In this document: one piece after another, positions 50,781-62,635 of the stretch
How positions within the stretch are numbered: position 1 is the first letter of the stretch
Layout: each line of letters begins with the position of its first letter
Assembly (NCBI RefSeq): GCF_003550175.1
Contig: NZ_QXDF01000003.1
Span: forward strand, 124,001-188,000
DNA from: Dichotomicrobium thermohalophilum
GTDB taxonomy: Bacteria > Pseudomonadota > Alphaproteobacteria > Rhizobiales > Rhodomicrobiaceae
Direction of reading: 5' to 3'
DNA length: 64,000 nt
Made by a program: the position numbers and the translations under genes
Notes under the pieces: generated by a model
The model's database searches: none
What the model saw: only the letters and a program-made list of their open reading frames with translations
Told to the model about the DNA's origin: nothing

Positions 50781-52289
50781 ATGCGCACAGTCCTCGTGTC
50801 AGCGTTTGCGCTTGCAGTGGCAGGCGCGCTGTCAACACCCGCTGCTCATGGGGAAACTCTCAAGGAGGCACTAGCAGCGGCCTACATCGCAAACCCGCAA
50901 ATCAAGGCACAGCGGGCGCAGTTGCGCGCGACCGATGAGGAAGTTTCGCGCGCGAAATCAGGTTACCGACCGGTCATTCAGGGCGAAGTGACACACTCGT
51001 ATCAGGATGTATCGTCTCGCCCTTCTTCTCCGTCGGACGGTGACCGCTGGCCACGCAGCTATTCGATCAATCTGACGCAGCCGCTTTTTCGCGGGTTTCG
51101 GACGATAAATTCGGTCGAGTCCGCCAAGGCGAACGTGGAGGCAAGCCGCGAGGACCTGCGCGACACCGGACAGCAGGTGCTGCTGGACGCGGTGACGCAG
51201 TACATGAACGTCCTGCGCGATCAGGCCATCGTCCGCCTCCGCGAAAACAACGTCCAGTTCCTCACGGAGCAATTGCAAGCCACTCAGGACCGATTCGAGG
51301 TCGGGGAGGTGACCAAGACGGACGTGGCGCAAGCCCGCGCACGTCGCTCCGAGGCGATTTCCGCGCTGAACCTGGCCAAGGCCAATCTCAAAACCAGCCG
51401 CGCCGCCTATGAGCGCGTGATCGGCTTCCCGCCACGCAATCTCAAGACGCCGAAGCCGGTGGACCGTCTTCTGCCTTCGACGCTGGAAGCCGCCCTCAAG
51501 GAAGGGGAAATGCGGAACCCGCAGATCCTGGCCAACTTGTTCCGCGTCAAGGCGTCGGAATATGACACCAAGACCGTCAAGGGCGAACTGCTGCCAGAGG
51601 TTCAGCTTGAGGCAAGCTACGAGAAGAGCTTCGAGACCGGGCTAGCGGAAGAGCGGGACACCACGACGATCACAGGCCGTATGACCGTTCCGATTTATCA
51701 GGCGGGTGAAGTCTCGGCGCGCGTGCGCCAGGCGCAGGACACCGAACTTCAGCGCCGCCAGCAGGTGGATCAGGCCCGCCAGGCGGTCCGCGCGGACGTG
51801 GTGTCGGCCTGGGGACAAGTAGTGGCCGCCCGCGCGGCCCTGGTGTCGGATCGAGCTGCGGTTGAGGCAAACAAGATCGCGCTGGACGGTGTGCGCGCCG
51901 AAGAGCAGGTCGGTCAGCGGACCGTTCTCGACGTTCTGGACGCGGAGCAGGAGTTGCTCGATTCGCAGGTCTCGCTGGTGACCAGCCGGCGCGATCTCGT
52001 CGTGGCGTCCTACACTCTGCTCGCCGCGATCGGGCGGCTGACACCGTCGGATCTCGGCCTGCCGACCGAGATCTATGATCCGGATGTCCACTATCGCGAC
52101 GTGAAGAATCGCCCGTTCGGCTTTCACTGGACGACAAGCGTCCTGCCGGTGGAGGACACGACCGTCGTCGGCGGCGACGCGGTTCTCGAGCCCGGGCTCG
52201 AAATGGTCGATGAGCAGACCGCGGGAGTCGGCGTGAGCACCGAGCCGTGGGTCGTGCCGGACGATGACGACGCCACGTCCCTGAAGTGA
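50781..52289 (+). CDS. tolC: TolC family outer-membrane efflux channel
   Basis: 502 residues from the ATG at 50781 (MRTVLVSAFALAVAGALSTPAAHG, a signal peptide); a TTG at 50745 would disrupt the signal. Two internally repeated halves show the TolC pattern: LKEALAAAYIANPQIKAQRAQLRATDEEV, YSINLTQPLFRG, VEANKIALDGVRAEEQVGQRTVLDVLDAEQELL. It forms the trimeric exit duct for RND or ABC exporters and type I secretion. It precedes popZ and valS, a conserved alphaproteobacterial order. Confidence 0.94.
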   Translation: MRTVLVSAFALAVAGALSTPAAHGETLKEALAAAYIANPQIKAQRAQLRATDEEVSRAKSGYRPVIQGEVTHSYQDVSSRPSSPSDGDRWPRSYSINLTQPLFRGFRTINSVESAKANVEASREDLRDTGQQVLLDAVTQYMNVLRDQAIVRLRENNVQFLTEQLQATQDRFEVGEVTKTDVAQARARRSEAISALNLAKANLKTSRAAYERVIGFPPRNLKTPKPVDRLLPSTLEAALKEGEMRNPQILANLFRVKASEYDTKTVKGELLPEVQLEASYEKSFETGLAEERDTTTITGRMTVPIYQAGEVSARVRQAQDTELQRRQQVDQARQAVRADVVSAWGQVVAARAALVSDRAAVEANKIALDGVRAEEQVGQRTVLDVLDAEQELLDSQVSLVTSRRDLVVASYTLLAAIGRLTPSDLGLPTEIYDPDVHYRDVKNRPFGFHWTTSVLPVEDTTVVGGDAVLEPGLEMVDEQTAGVGVSTEPWVVPDDDDATSLK

Positions 52290-52292
52290 CCG

Positions 52293-52311
52293 GTGGCGGC
52301 TTGGCCGCCAC
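52293..52311 (+). terminator. Hairpin after tolC
   Basis: GTGGCGGC-TTG-GCCGCCAC, a perfect 8-bp stem starting 4 bp after the tolC stop. No T tract follows, so termination may be partial or factor-assisted. Confidence 0.45.
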
Positions 52312-52512
52312 TTATCCCGGCCTGTCCCCAAAGGCCGGAAATTCGTCTTATCCTCCGCGCAAACGGCCCGGAACATCTTGTCGTTACGGGGCCACCTGCG
52401 TTATTCACCCTGCAGAAAAGGTAAAGATCCGTTAACGAGCGAGTCGGGCAAACTGGATCCGTATCCTCTTTCCCTTGATAGCAGTGCGGCGGTGTAAGCG
52501 GGGAACCTTCCA

Positions 52513-53919
52513 ATGAGTGCGGAGAGTAAAGAGTCGCAACCCAGCATTGATGACATCCTGTCCTCGATCCGCGAGATCATCGCAGATGACAGCGACGAGA
52601 AAGGCGGAACCGAGGGTAATGTCCCGCGCAACGGTGAGACCGCGGACACCCAGCCGGATGCCGGAGAGCCGGGAAAGCCCGACATCCTGAGCGTTCTGCG
52701 CGGCGGGCAGCAGGCGGAAACGACGGCGACCGGCGAAAATGCGCCCGAACCGGCCGAAGACGTGCTCGACCTGTCGGAAGAGTTCATCGTCACCGAGGCG
52801 ACCGCCGCGCTGCGCCGCGAGCAGGAGCGGATGGCGCAGGCTCAACCGGGTGCCCAGACGCAGCAGGACGAGTCGGCGCCAGAGGAACCGAAACTGGACG
52901 AGCCTTCCGCAACGGAGACCGACGAGGAAGCGATCACGCAGGCGGATGCCTGGCCGCAGGACTTTCAGATGCCGGTTGGCGAAGGGGGACCAACCTCGCC
53001 TTTCACCGCCACCCAAACCCACCCGGAGAGCGCCTGGCCTTCAAACGACCCCTTTGACGTAACGGAGAGCTACAAGCTGGCGCGCTCGCAAGGGCCCGCC
53101 GCCCGCGTCGCGCGCCAGGCCGAGGAGCAGGAGCAACCAGAGACACCTGAGCCGGCGGAACCGCAGGACCAAACGCCGGCTGAGGATGACCACGCGGATG
53201 AACCGGGCATCGAGTTGACCTCTTTCAGCGAGGCCCAAGCCGGGGAGGCTTGGGAGCTCGACGCGGAGGCGGAAGCCGAGCCCAGCCTCGACAGCGAGAT
53301 GGCCGAGGAGCCGGCAGCAGAAGAGCAAGCGTCTGAGCAGACGACACAAACGCTCCGCACCTTCCCCGCGGCGGACGAGCTCGAGGCCGTCTTCGGGATG
53401 CCCCCGCGCCAGTGGGCTGGCCCTGCGCAGCCGCAGGACACCTTCGCGGCCGAAGAGACACCGCACGTCGAGACACCTCAGGAAGAGGCGGACGACGGCT
53501 TGATGGCGGGCAACACCACGGGCGCGCCCGAGGATGAACTGGAAGAGAGTCACATGAGCGCAGTGCAATTCCCGGCGCCCGAGCCAGAACAGCCCGCCGA
53601 AACCGTGTCCGAGGCGCGGGGAACCGCGGCAGCCATTGAAGACCAGGCAACGGCGCACCAAGCCGCCTCTGCGCCAGAAGCGGCAGCACAGCCCCCTGCA
53701 TCGGAGTCGTCCGAGCCGCCCGTGGCATCGGTTGGCGGCAAGACACTGGAGGACAGCGTGAAGGAGTTGCTGCGCCCGATGCTGCAGGAGTGGCTGGACA
53801 AGAACATGCCGCGGCTGGTCGAAGCAGCGATGCGAGAACACGTGGCGGCGTCGCAGGGCGTAACCTCCGATGACAGCCGCCCCGCATCACGAGACGAAGG
53901 TCAGGACGACGATCGGTGA
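52513..53919 (+). CDS. popZ: Polar organizing protein PopZ (DUF2497) with very long acidic linker
   Basis: 468 residues, against 177 in Caulobacter. The N-terminal helix SQPSIDDILSSIREIIADD recruits client proteins in known PopZ, and the C-terminal GGKTLEDSVKELLRPMLQEWLDKNMPRLVEAAMREHV (from about 405) drives trimer and filament assembly. Between them lie about 370 residues rich in Glu, Pro, Ala and Gln with few hydrophobics, expected to be disordered, compared with a linker of under 100 residues in Caulobacter. PopZ forms a membraneless cell-pole microdomain that anchors ParB-parS. Position between tolC and valS supports the call. Confidence 0.93.
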   Translation: MSAESKESQPSIDDILSSIREIIADDSDEKGGTEGNVPRNGETADTQPDAGEPGKPDILSVLRGGQQAETTATGENAPEPAEDVLDLSEEFIVTEATAALRREQERMAQAQPGAQTQQDESAPEEPKLDEPSATETDEEAITQADAWPQDFQMPVGEGGPTSPFTATQTHPESAWPSNDPFDVTESYKLARSQGPAARVARQAEEQEQPETPEPAEPQDQTPAEDDHADEPGIELTSFSEAQAGEAWELDAEAEAEPSLDSEMAEEPAAEEQASEQTTQTLRTFPAADELEAVFGMPPRQWAGPAQPQDTFAAEETPHVETPQEEADDGLMAGNTTGAPEDELEESHMSAVQFPAPEPEQPAETVSEARGTAAAIEDQATAHQAASAPEAAAQPPASESSEPPVASVGGKTLEDSVKELLRPMLQEWLDKNMPRLVEAAMREHVAASQGVTSDDSRPASRDEGQDDDR

Positions 53920-54130
53920 GCATAGCCGGCCGCAGAAGAACAGGCCGCACATTCTTTCGGAGATTGACGAATTCGCCGTGGGCGTCATACAGCAATAGCA
54001 GTCATCCACGTCGGCAGCCGGCCCTGACGTCCTTGTCGGGCCGGGCCGCCGCGAGACTTCAGACACAACACAGGCGCATTCTTCCGCCCGACGACGACGG
54101 GCGAGACGGTGGCGAACGCAAGACTTGCAG

Positions 54131-56818
<2,688 letters not shown>

Positions 56819-57133
56819 GCGCCGCGATCACAAGCCTGCAAATTGTCCCCAAACTGTTAAGCGCGCGTGAACGCTGCCGCGCGAAAACCGGCCTGCGAGT
56901 CCGGTTTCACTCCGAGTGTGACCACGACACAACATGTTGCTGCATGCGCGTCAAGTTTGCGCCATAATGGATTTCGACCGTGCACCCTGAGTGGTTTATG
57001 ACAACCAATCGATCCTGCGATCACCGGCCGATGACAAATTCGTGAAGCCGGTGCCCGGTGGGGTGTGGCAACTTTTCAGGTCGCGTGCCGAGCGGTCAGG
57101 CACCGCGCCGAGTGAGGTCAGTGAAAGTACGCC
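56819..57133. other. Intergenic region between valS and ilvD
   Basis: 315 bp without a gene. AAACCGG-N9-CCGGTTT (56885-56907) is a modest hairpin that may end valS transcripts. The rest should carry the ilvD promoter; I see no attenuator-like leader peptide or riboswitch. Confidence 0.4.
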
Positions 57134-58858
57134 ATGGACGCCAAAACGTTCGATAAGTCGAAGCTTCCCAGCCGTCACGTAACCGAAGGCGCCAACCGGG
57201 CCCCGCACCGCTCATATTACTACGCGATGGGGCTGACCGAAGAACAAATTCATCAGCCTTTCGTCGGAGTGGCGACCTGCTGGAACGAAGCTGCGCCATG
57301 CAATATCGCGCTCCAGCGCCAGGCTCAGTCGGTGAAACAGGGCGTTCTTGAAGAGCATGGCACGCCGCGCGAGTTCTGCACGATTACGGTGACCGACGGC
57401 ATCGCGATGGGCCACCAGGGCATGAAGTCCTCGCTGGTCAGCCGCGAGGTCATCGCCGATTCCATCGAATTAACCATGCGCGGTCATTGCTACGACGCAC
57501 TCGTTGGCCTCGCCGGTTGCGACAAGTCCCTGCCGGGCATGATGATGGCGATGGTCCGGCTCAACGTGCCGAGCGTTTTCATGTACGGCGGCACGATCCT
57601 GCCCGGCAAGTTCAAGGGCAAGGAGGTCACGGTTGTCGACGTGTTCGAGGGCGTCGGCAAGCACTCCAGCGGCCAGATGTCCGATGAGGACCTGCACGAG
57701 CTGGAATGCGTCGCCTGCCCGAGCGCGGGCTCCTGCGGCGGGCAGTTCACCGCGAACACCATGGCCTGCGTCTCCGAGGCGATGGGCATCGCCCTGCCCG
57801 GCTCGGCCGGCGCGCCCGCGCCCTACGAGACGCGCGATCAATACGGCGACGCCTCGGGCCGCGCCGTCATGCGCCTGATCGCCGATGGGATCCGCCCGCG
57901 CGACATCGTAACCCGCGAGGCGCTCGAAAACGCAGCGGTGGTCGTGGCGGCAACCGGAGGCTCGACGAACGCCGCGCTGCACCTGCCCGCGATCGCGCAT
58001 GAGGCCGGCATCGCGTTCGACCTCTTCGACGTCGCGGAGATCTTCAAGAAGACGCCTTACATCGCTGATCTGAAGCCGGGCGGCAAGTACGTTGCGAAAG
58101 ACCTGTTCGAGGTTGGCGGCGTTCAGATCGTGCTCAAGACGCTTCTGGAGGGGGGCTATCTGCATCCGAACTGCCTGACCGTCACCGGCAAGACCATCGC
58201 GCAAGATCTCGAAGACGTGCGCTTCCCGGACAATCAGGATGTCGTGTATCCGGTGACGAACCCGATCCGCCCGACCGGCGGTGTGGTTGGCCTCAAGGGC
58301 ACGTTGGCGCCCGACGGCGCGATCGTAAAGGTCGCAGGCATGCAGAACCTTGTCTTTCGCGGCAAGGCGCGCTGTTTCGACAGCGAGGAGGAGGCCTTCG
58401 CGGCGGTCGATGCGCGCCAGTACGAGGAGGGCGACGTCATCATCATCCGCTACGAGGGCCCGAAGGGCGGCCCGGGGATGCGCGAGATGCTCTCCACGAC
58501 GGCGGCAATCTACGGCCAAGGCATGGGCGACAAGGTCGCGCTCATCACGGATGGCCGTTTCTCCGGTGCGACGCGCGGCTTCTGCATTGGCCATGTGGGG
58601 CCGGAAGCGGCGGTCGGCGGTCCGATCGCGCTGGTGAAGGACGGCGACCCGATCCTGATCGACGCCGAAAACGGCGTGATCAACCTGGAAGTCGATGCGG
58701 CAGAACTCGAGCGGCGCAAAGCTGAATGGACGCCGCGCGAGACGGACTATCAGAGCGGTGCGCTGTGGAAGTATGCCCAGACGGTAGGCGCGGCGCGCGA
58801 GGGGGCCGTGACCCATCCCGGGGCAGAAGCGGAAGTGTCGTGTTATGCGGATATCTAA
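57134..58858 (+). CDS. ilvD: Dihydroxy-acid dehydratase
   Basis: 574 residues. Cysteines expected to bind the iron-sulfur cluster occur in [26 protein letters not shown] and [20 protein letters not shown]; the late [19 protein letters not shown] and [20 protein letters not shown] are canonical. It dehydrates dihydroxyisovalerate and dihydroxymethylvalerate in valine and isoleucine synthesis. The next gene overlaps its 3' end by 14 bp. Confidence 0.97.
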   Translation: MDAKTFDKSKLPSRHVTEGANRAPHRSYYYAMGLTEEQIHQPFVGVATCWNEAAPCNIALQRQAQSVKQGVLEEHGTPREFCTITVTDGIAMGHQGMKSSLVSREVIADSIELTMRGHCYDALVGLAGCDKSLPGMMMAMVRLNVPSVFMYGGTILPGKFKGKEVTVVDVFEGVGKHSSGQMSDEDLHELECVACPSAGSCGGQFTANTMACVSEAMGIALPGSAGAPAPYETRDQYGDASGRAVMRLIADGIRPRDIVTREALENAAVVVAATGGSTNAALHLPAIAHEAGIAFDLFDVAEIFKKTPYIADLKPGGKYVAKDLFEVGGVQIVLKTLLEGGYLHPNCLTVTGKTIAQDLEDVRFPDNQDVVYPVTNPIRPTGGVVGLKGTLAPDGAIVKVAGMQNLVFRGKARCFDSEEEAFAAVDARQYEEGDVIIIRYEGPKGGPGMREMLSTTAAIYGQGMGDKVALITDGRFSGATRGFCIGHVGPEAAVGGPIALVKDGDPILIDAENGVINLEVDAAELERRKAEWTPRETDYQSGALWKYAQTVGAAREGAVTHPGAEAEVSCYADI

Positions 58859-60020
58859 GCGGGGCTGGCGGGGGGCTGCGCTCCTTGCCGTGATGACGAT
58901 CGGGGTGGCCGGCTTGGCCGCACTGATCGAAGGCGGATCATATGGCGAAAGGCCGGATGACGAGGCGCGTTTCGCCTCGCCACATGCGGCTTATCGGATC
59001 GGTGTCGAGTCGCTGGCGAACGACGATGTCGCCAGGGCCGTACCGGCGCTCGAATTCGCGGCGGATCGCGGGGTGCTCGGTGCGCAGTTGCGGCTCGCGC
59101 GCCTGTACAGCAGCGACGAGACTTACCGCAGTCGCGCGAAAGCGCTGACCTACTACCACATGATCGTCAACGAATATGGCGATGTCGACCGGCTGCATCC
59201 GGTCTCCCGGCATGTCGCCGAAGCCCTGCGGAATCTCTCCCGCTTCTACCGCGACGGCGTGCCCGAAATCGGTCTTCAGCCCGATGCCCGACGCGCGGCG
59301 CAATTGATGCGCGATGCCGCGAGCTACTTCCGCGATCCCAGGGCGCAGTTCGAAATCGGTAGGATGTACGCCGAGGGCGATGGCGTGGCACGCAGCCGGC
59401 GCCTCGCGGCGAGCTGGCTCCTCAAGGCGAGCCAGAAGAGATATGCTCCGGCGCAGGCCTATCTCGGCGAAATGCTGTGGCAGGCGGATGCCAACGACCG
59501 TTTACGGGCACAGGGCCTGGCACTGCTGGTGCTCGCGATGAATAACGCTGATGACGCGCAGCGCGCGCGCATCGAAGCGCGCTACCGCGAGATGGGTCAG
59601 GATGCCCAGGCGGCGGTCATCAAACAGGCTGAGCACTTTGTGGCCGCCTGGGACAGCTTCCGCACAAAAAATGCCCTGCAGACCGCCACTGCGCAGCTCC
59701 GGGCGCTCCGCTCCACCCCGCTCGAAGCGGCGCCTGTGGGCAGCCTCGTTGTCTCAGTCAGCGACGATTCCTACGTGGCCGGGGGCGAAGGTGCCGTCGG
59801 AACACTTATGCGCGATATCCGGCTGTATCTGCCCTACGACATGGTTGCGAGCGACGTGGAGAACGCCGGGGCAAGCATCGCGCCCCATCCGATGGAAAAG
59901 TTCGTGCGCGGCCAGCCGGCCCTGGGAGAAGACGACACGCGCCACGACATTACCACGGTGGAAATCAACCGTTACGGCGGCGAGATGCTCTCCGTCGGGG
60001 CGGACGCCCCCACGCAATGA
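58845..60020 (+). CDS. Membrane-anchored Sel1/TPR-like repeat protein
   Basis: 391 residues, start overlapping the ilvD end by 14 bp, indicating translational coupling. An N-terminal signal anchor ([22 protein letters not shown]) is followed by Sel1-type helical pairs: [47 protein letters not shown] and [14 protein letters not shown]. The C-terminal 120 residues have no clear repeats. Sel1 proteins are periplasmic scaffolds for protein interactions. The link to ilvD looks like genome packing rather than shared function. Confidence 0.82.
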   Translation: MRISKRGWRGAALLAVMTIGVAGLAALIEGGSYGERPDDEARFASPHAAYRIGVESLANDDVARAVPALEFAADRGVLGAQLRLARLYSSDETYRSRAKALTYYHMIVNEYGDVDRLHPVSRHVAEALRNLSRFYRDGVPEIGLQPDARRAAQLMRDAASYFRDPRAQFEIGRMYAEGDGVARSRRLAASWLLKASQKRYAPAQAYLGEMLWQADANDRLRAQGLALLVLAMNNADDAQRARIEARYREMGQDAQAAVIKQAEHFVAAWDSFRTKNALQTATAQLRALRSTPLEAAPVGSLVVSVSDDSYVAGGEGAVGTLMRDIRLYLPYDMVASDVENAGASIAPHPMEKFVRGQPALGEDDTRHDITTVEINRYGGEMLSVGADAPTQ

Positions 60021-60036
60021 CCAGTAAATGGCCACG

Positions 60037-60582
60037 TTACTCAGCGGCGCGTTGCCCTGGGGTCTCTGATGCCGCCCGAGGGCGCCATCCATTATCGCCA
60101 GCCACCATCCCTCTATAAGCCGCGAGTGCGCCCTCGCGCAGTTCGCGCGCCAGCAGCCGCTCTGGCGCCACTGGCCCAGGCAAGCTGATCTCGCCCGCTG
60201 GGACTCGCTGGAAGCCCATCCGCGCGTAATAGGGAAGATCGCCGACCAGGATGACCAATTCCGCACCGCGCGCCCGTGCTTCCTTGACGCCCTCCTCAAC
60301 CAGCCAGCGCCCGAAACCCTGCGCCTTGAAGCCCGGCGCAACCGCCAGCGGGCCAAGCATCATCACGCCACCGCGCCCGCCGATCGTCACCGGCGTGAAA
60401 TGCACCGAGCCGATCAGTTCCCCGTCGCACCAGGCCGTCAGCCCAAAGCCAGCCTCCCCCGCCTGCTCGCGCACGCGATAGGCCGTCCGTGTGAAACGCC
60501 CCGGCCCGAAAACCGCATCATGGAGCTGTTCGATCAGCGCTGCGTCTTCCGGCCCGCTCAGCCGGATCGACCGGTTGTCCAT
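60037..60582 (-). CDS. GNAT family N-acetyltransferase
   Basis: 181 residues from the ATG at 60582, eight bases after GGAG; two in-frame ATGs further up have poorer spacing. The acetyl-CoA site is MLGPLAVAPGFKAQGFGRWLVEEGVKEARARG, with the usual V-x-P-x-F-x-x-x-G-x-G loop, followed by VILVGDLPYYARMGFQRV. This pattern (LAV at the beta-bulge, DLPYYARMGF) is common in YhbS-like acetyltransferases. Substrate unknown. It is convergent with the Sel1 gene. Confidence 0.88.
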   Translation of the reverse strand: MDNRSIRLSGPEDAALIEQLHDAVFGPGRFTRTAYRVREQAGEAGFGLTAWCDGELIGSVHFTPVTIGGRGGVMMLGPLAVAPGFKAQGFGRWLVEEGVKEARARGAELVILVGDLPYYARMGFQRVPAGEISLPGPVAPERLLARELREGALAAYRGMVAGDNGWRPRAASETPGQRAAE

Positions 60583-60920
60583 CGTCATTTCTCCCCACCG
60601 CACACGTTACCAGACATCAAGAGCGCTGGCGCGGCGGGTTCGGTCGGATCAGCGAGACAATGCGAATTCGGGGACCGGACGCACGCATACGCGCCAACGC
60701 GCGAAGCCACGGCTTCGTCGTCGCGCCTGCTGCGCCCTCATGCGCGGATGGACCGGATAACGAATCATGGCATCGCCGATAGCATGCGCCCGCAGGCCCG
60801 TCCAGCAAAACCGAGCCGCCCCTCTCACCCGATCGTGACAGGCAAAATCCGCCGCGCACCTTGATCTGGGGGCAGCCTCGCCAGACATCCCGTGCCCAAG
60901 GCCAAAGCAAGGAGAGGGTC
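60583..60920. other. Divergent intergenic region, GNAT gene / glutathione transferase
   Basis: 338 bp with no convincing gene. Apart from the two ribosome sites at its ends (GGGGAG for the GNAT gene, GGAGAGGG for the transferase) I see no repeat or operator-like symmetry. Confidence 0.4.
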
Positions 60921-61931
60921 ATGGGACTTCTGATAGACGGAGTCTGGTACGACAAATGGTACGACACCGAAAAGACCGGCGGCCGCTTCGTCCGTAGCGA
61001 GTCGGTCTTCCGCAACTGGATCACGCCCGACGGATCGCCGGGCCCCTCGGGCGAAGGCGGCTTCGCGGCGGAACCGGGCCGCTATCACCTCTATGTCTCG
61101 CTCGCCTGCCCGTGGGCGCACCGCACCCTCATCTTCCGCGCCCTCAAGGGGCTGGAGGACATGATCAGCGTCGATGTCGTACATCCGGATATGGGGTCGG
61201 AAGGCTGGGTCTTCGATGACAGCTACCCCGGCGCGACGGGCGATACCGTGAACGGCGCGAAACGGCTCTACGAAAACTACCTCAAGGCCAAACCGGACTA
61301 CACCGGCCGCGTGACTGTGCCGACGCTATGGGACAAGAAGCGCGAGACGATCGTCAGCAACGAGTCCGCCGAGATCATCCGCATGTTGAACAGCGCGTTC
61401 GACCACGTGGGCGCAGCCAAGGGCGACTACTACCCGCAAGAACTGCGCGATGAGATCGACGCGATCAATGAGCGCGTCTACACGACCGTGAACAACGGCG
61501 TCTACAAATGCGGCTTCGCCACCACGCAGGATGCCTACGAAGAGAATTTCCACCCGCTATTCGACACGCTCGACCACATCGAGGACCGGCTGTCACGCAA
61601 CCGCTATCTCGTCGGCGACCGGCTGACCGAGGCGGACTGGCGGTTGTTCACGACGCTCGTGCGCTTTGACGCGGTCTATTACAGCCACTTCAAGTGCAAT
61701 CAGCGCCGGATCATCGATTACCCGAACATCTGGGGCTATGTCCGCGAGCTTTACCAGATGCCGGGCATCGCGGACACCGTCTCGCTCGATCACATAAAGC
61801 GGCATTATTACGGCTCACACGAGACCATCAACCCGTCCCGTATCGTGCCGGTGGGACCGGAAATCCACTTCAATGCACCGCACAGCCGGGACCATCTGCC
61901 CAACGCCTCGCCACTACCAATGACCGCTTAG
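60921..61931 (+). CDS. Glutathionyl-hydroquinone reductase (Xi-class GST)
   Basis: 336 residues from the ATG at 60921 after GGAGAGGG. The N-terminal thioredoxin-like domain has the catalytic cysteine in SLACPWAHRTLIFRALKGLE, then VPTLWDKKRETIVSNESAEIIRML. The helical domain has RYLVGDRLTEADWRLFTTLVRFDAVY, as in the YqjG/ECM4 family. These enzymes reduce glutathionyl-hydroquinones using glutathione. The end overlaps the convergent Nudix gene by 18 bp. Confidence 0.93.
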   Translation: MGLLIDGVWYDKWYDTEKTGGRFVRSESVFRNWITPDGSPGPSGEGGFAAEPGRYHLYVSLACPWAHRTLIFRALKGLEDMISVDVVHPDMGSEGWVFDDSYPGATGDTVNGAKRLYENYLKAKPDYTGRVTVPTLWDKKRETIVSNESAEIIRMLNSAFDHVGAAKGDYYPQELRDEIDAINERVYTTVNNGVYKCGFATTQDAYEENFHPLFDTLDHIEDRLSRNRYLVGDRLTEADWRLFTTLVRFDAVYYSHFKCNQRRIIDYPNIWGYVRELYQMPGIADTVSLDHIKRHYYGSHETINPSRIVPVGPEIHFNAPHSRDHLPNASPLPMTA

Positions 61932-62372
61932 CTCCGCACCCTCGAAAATCTCGGCGAGACGCTGACGCACCGGCCGCACCGTATCCTCGGGGACAGCGTC
62001 GCGCGGGAAGAAACCTTGGGCGGCGATTTCCCGGTTCGGCTCGGGCACATGCGCCTGCTCCCATTCGCGGATCAAGAAGAGGGCCACGTGATCGCTCGGG
62101 AAAGTGGTGAAATTGCCGAAGACGCCATGGAGACGGGGGCGGCCTGCGACCCGCACGCCCGTCTCCTCGAACAATTCGCGCGCCAACGCCTCTTCGAGCG
62201 TCTCACGCCACTCGACGCCGCCGCCGGGAAAACGCCAACCGGGCTGATAGGCGTGGCGAATGAGAAGGACGCGCTCATCCCGATCGATGATCACGCCCTG
62301 GGCTCCCAGCGTCATGCCACGGGTCAGCCGGAAATAGGGGCGTAGCAGGGAAAAGGCCGCACGTCGGATCAT
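61914..62372 (-). CDS. Nudix hydrolase
   Basis: 152 residues from the ATG at 62372 (MIRRAAFSLLRPYFRLTRG); a longer open frame upstream lacks coding character. The complete Nudix box GX5EX7REUXEEXGU is present (GGVEWRE, TLEEALARELFEETGV). The N-terminal helix RRAAFSLLRPYFRLTRGMTLGAQGVI is a common feature of alphaproteobacterial Nudix proteins next to fatty-acid genes. Substrate not predictable. It is divergent from fadE. Confidence 0.9.
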   Translation of the reverse strand: MIRRAAFSLLRPYFRLTRGMTLGAQGVIIDRDERVLLIRHAYQPGWRFPGGGVEWRETLEEALARELFEETGVRVAGRPRLHGVFGNFTTFPSDHVALFLIREWEQAHVPEPNREIAAQGFFPRDAVPEDTVRPVRQRLAEIFEGAELSGHW

Positions 62373-62561
62373 GCCTGTTGTTTTGCCGCTCGCGCGATGT
62401 GGATGCAAGACAGAGCCGCCACACTGGCTCCGAAAACGGGTTGACAATGGCGCCAACAGGAACCCCGCCGCGGGCATCGGCGTTCGCGTCGGTATGGCAA
62501 TCCTGCTAAACTGCGCGCCCAAATCACAGGGGCAGTGGCAGCGGCATCAGACGCATGTGAG

Positions 62562-62577
62562 TTGACGTTAACGTCAA
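62562..62577. promoter_or_regulatory. Perfect 16-bp palindrome upstream of fadE, likely operator
   Basis: TTGACGTTAACGTCAA, 59 bp upstream of the fadE ATG, flanked on both sides by CATGTG. The symmetry and core ACGTTAACGT recall operators of acyl-CoA catabolism regulators (LiuR-like MerR or TetR types) as I remember them. Its TTGACG could serve as a -35 box, with TATAGT 21 bp further as a poor -10. Confidence 0.5.
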
Positions 62578-62635
62578 TCATGTGCAGTTATAGTCAGGAC
62601 GACGTTGCTCGCCGCGAAGAAAGGATCAACAGGCC

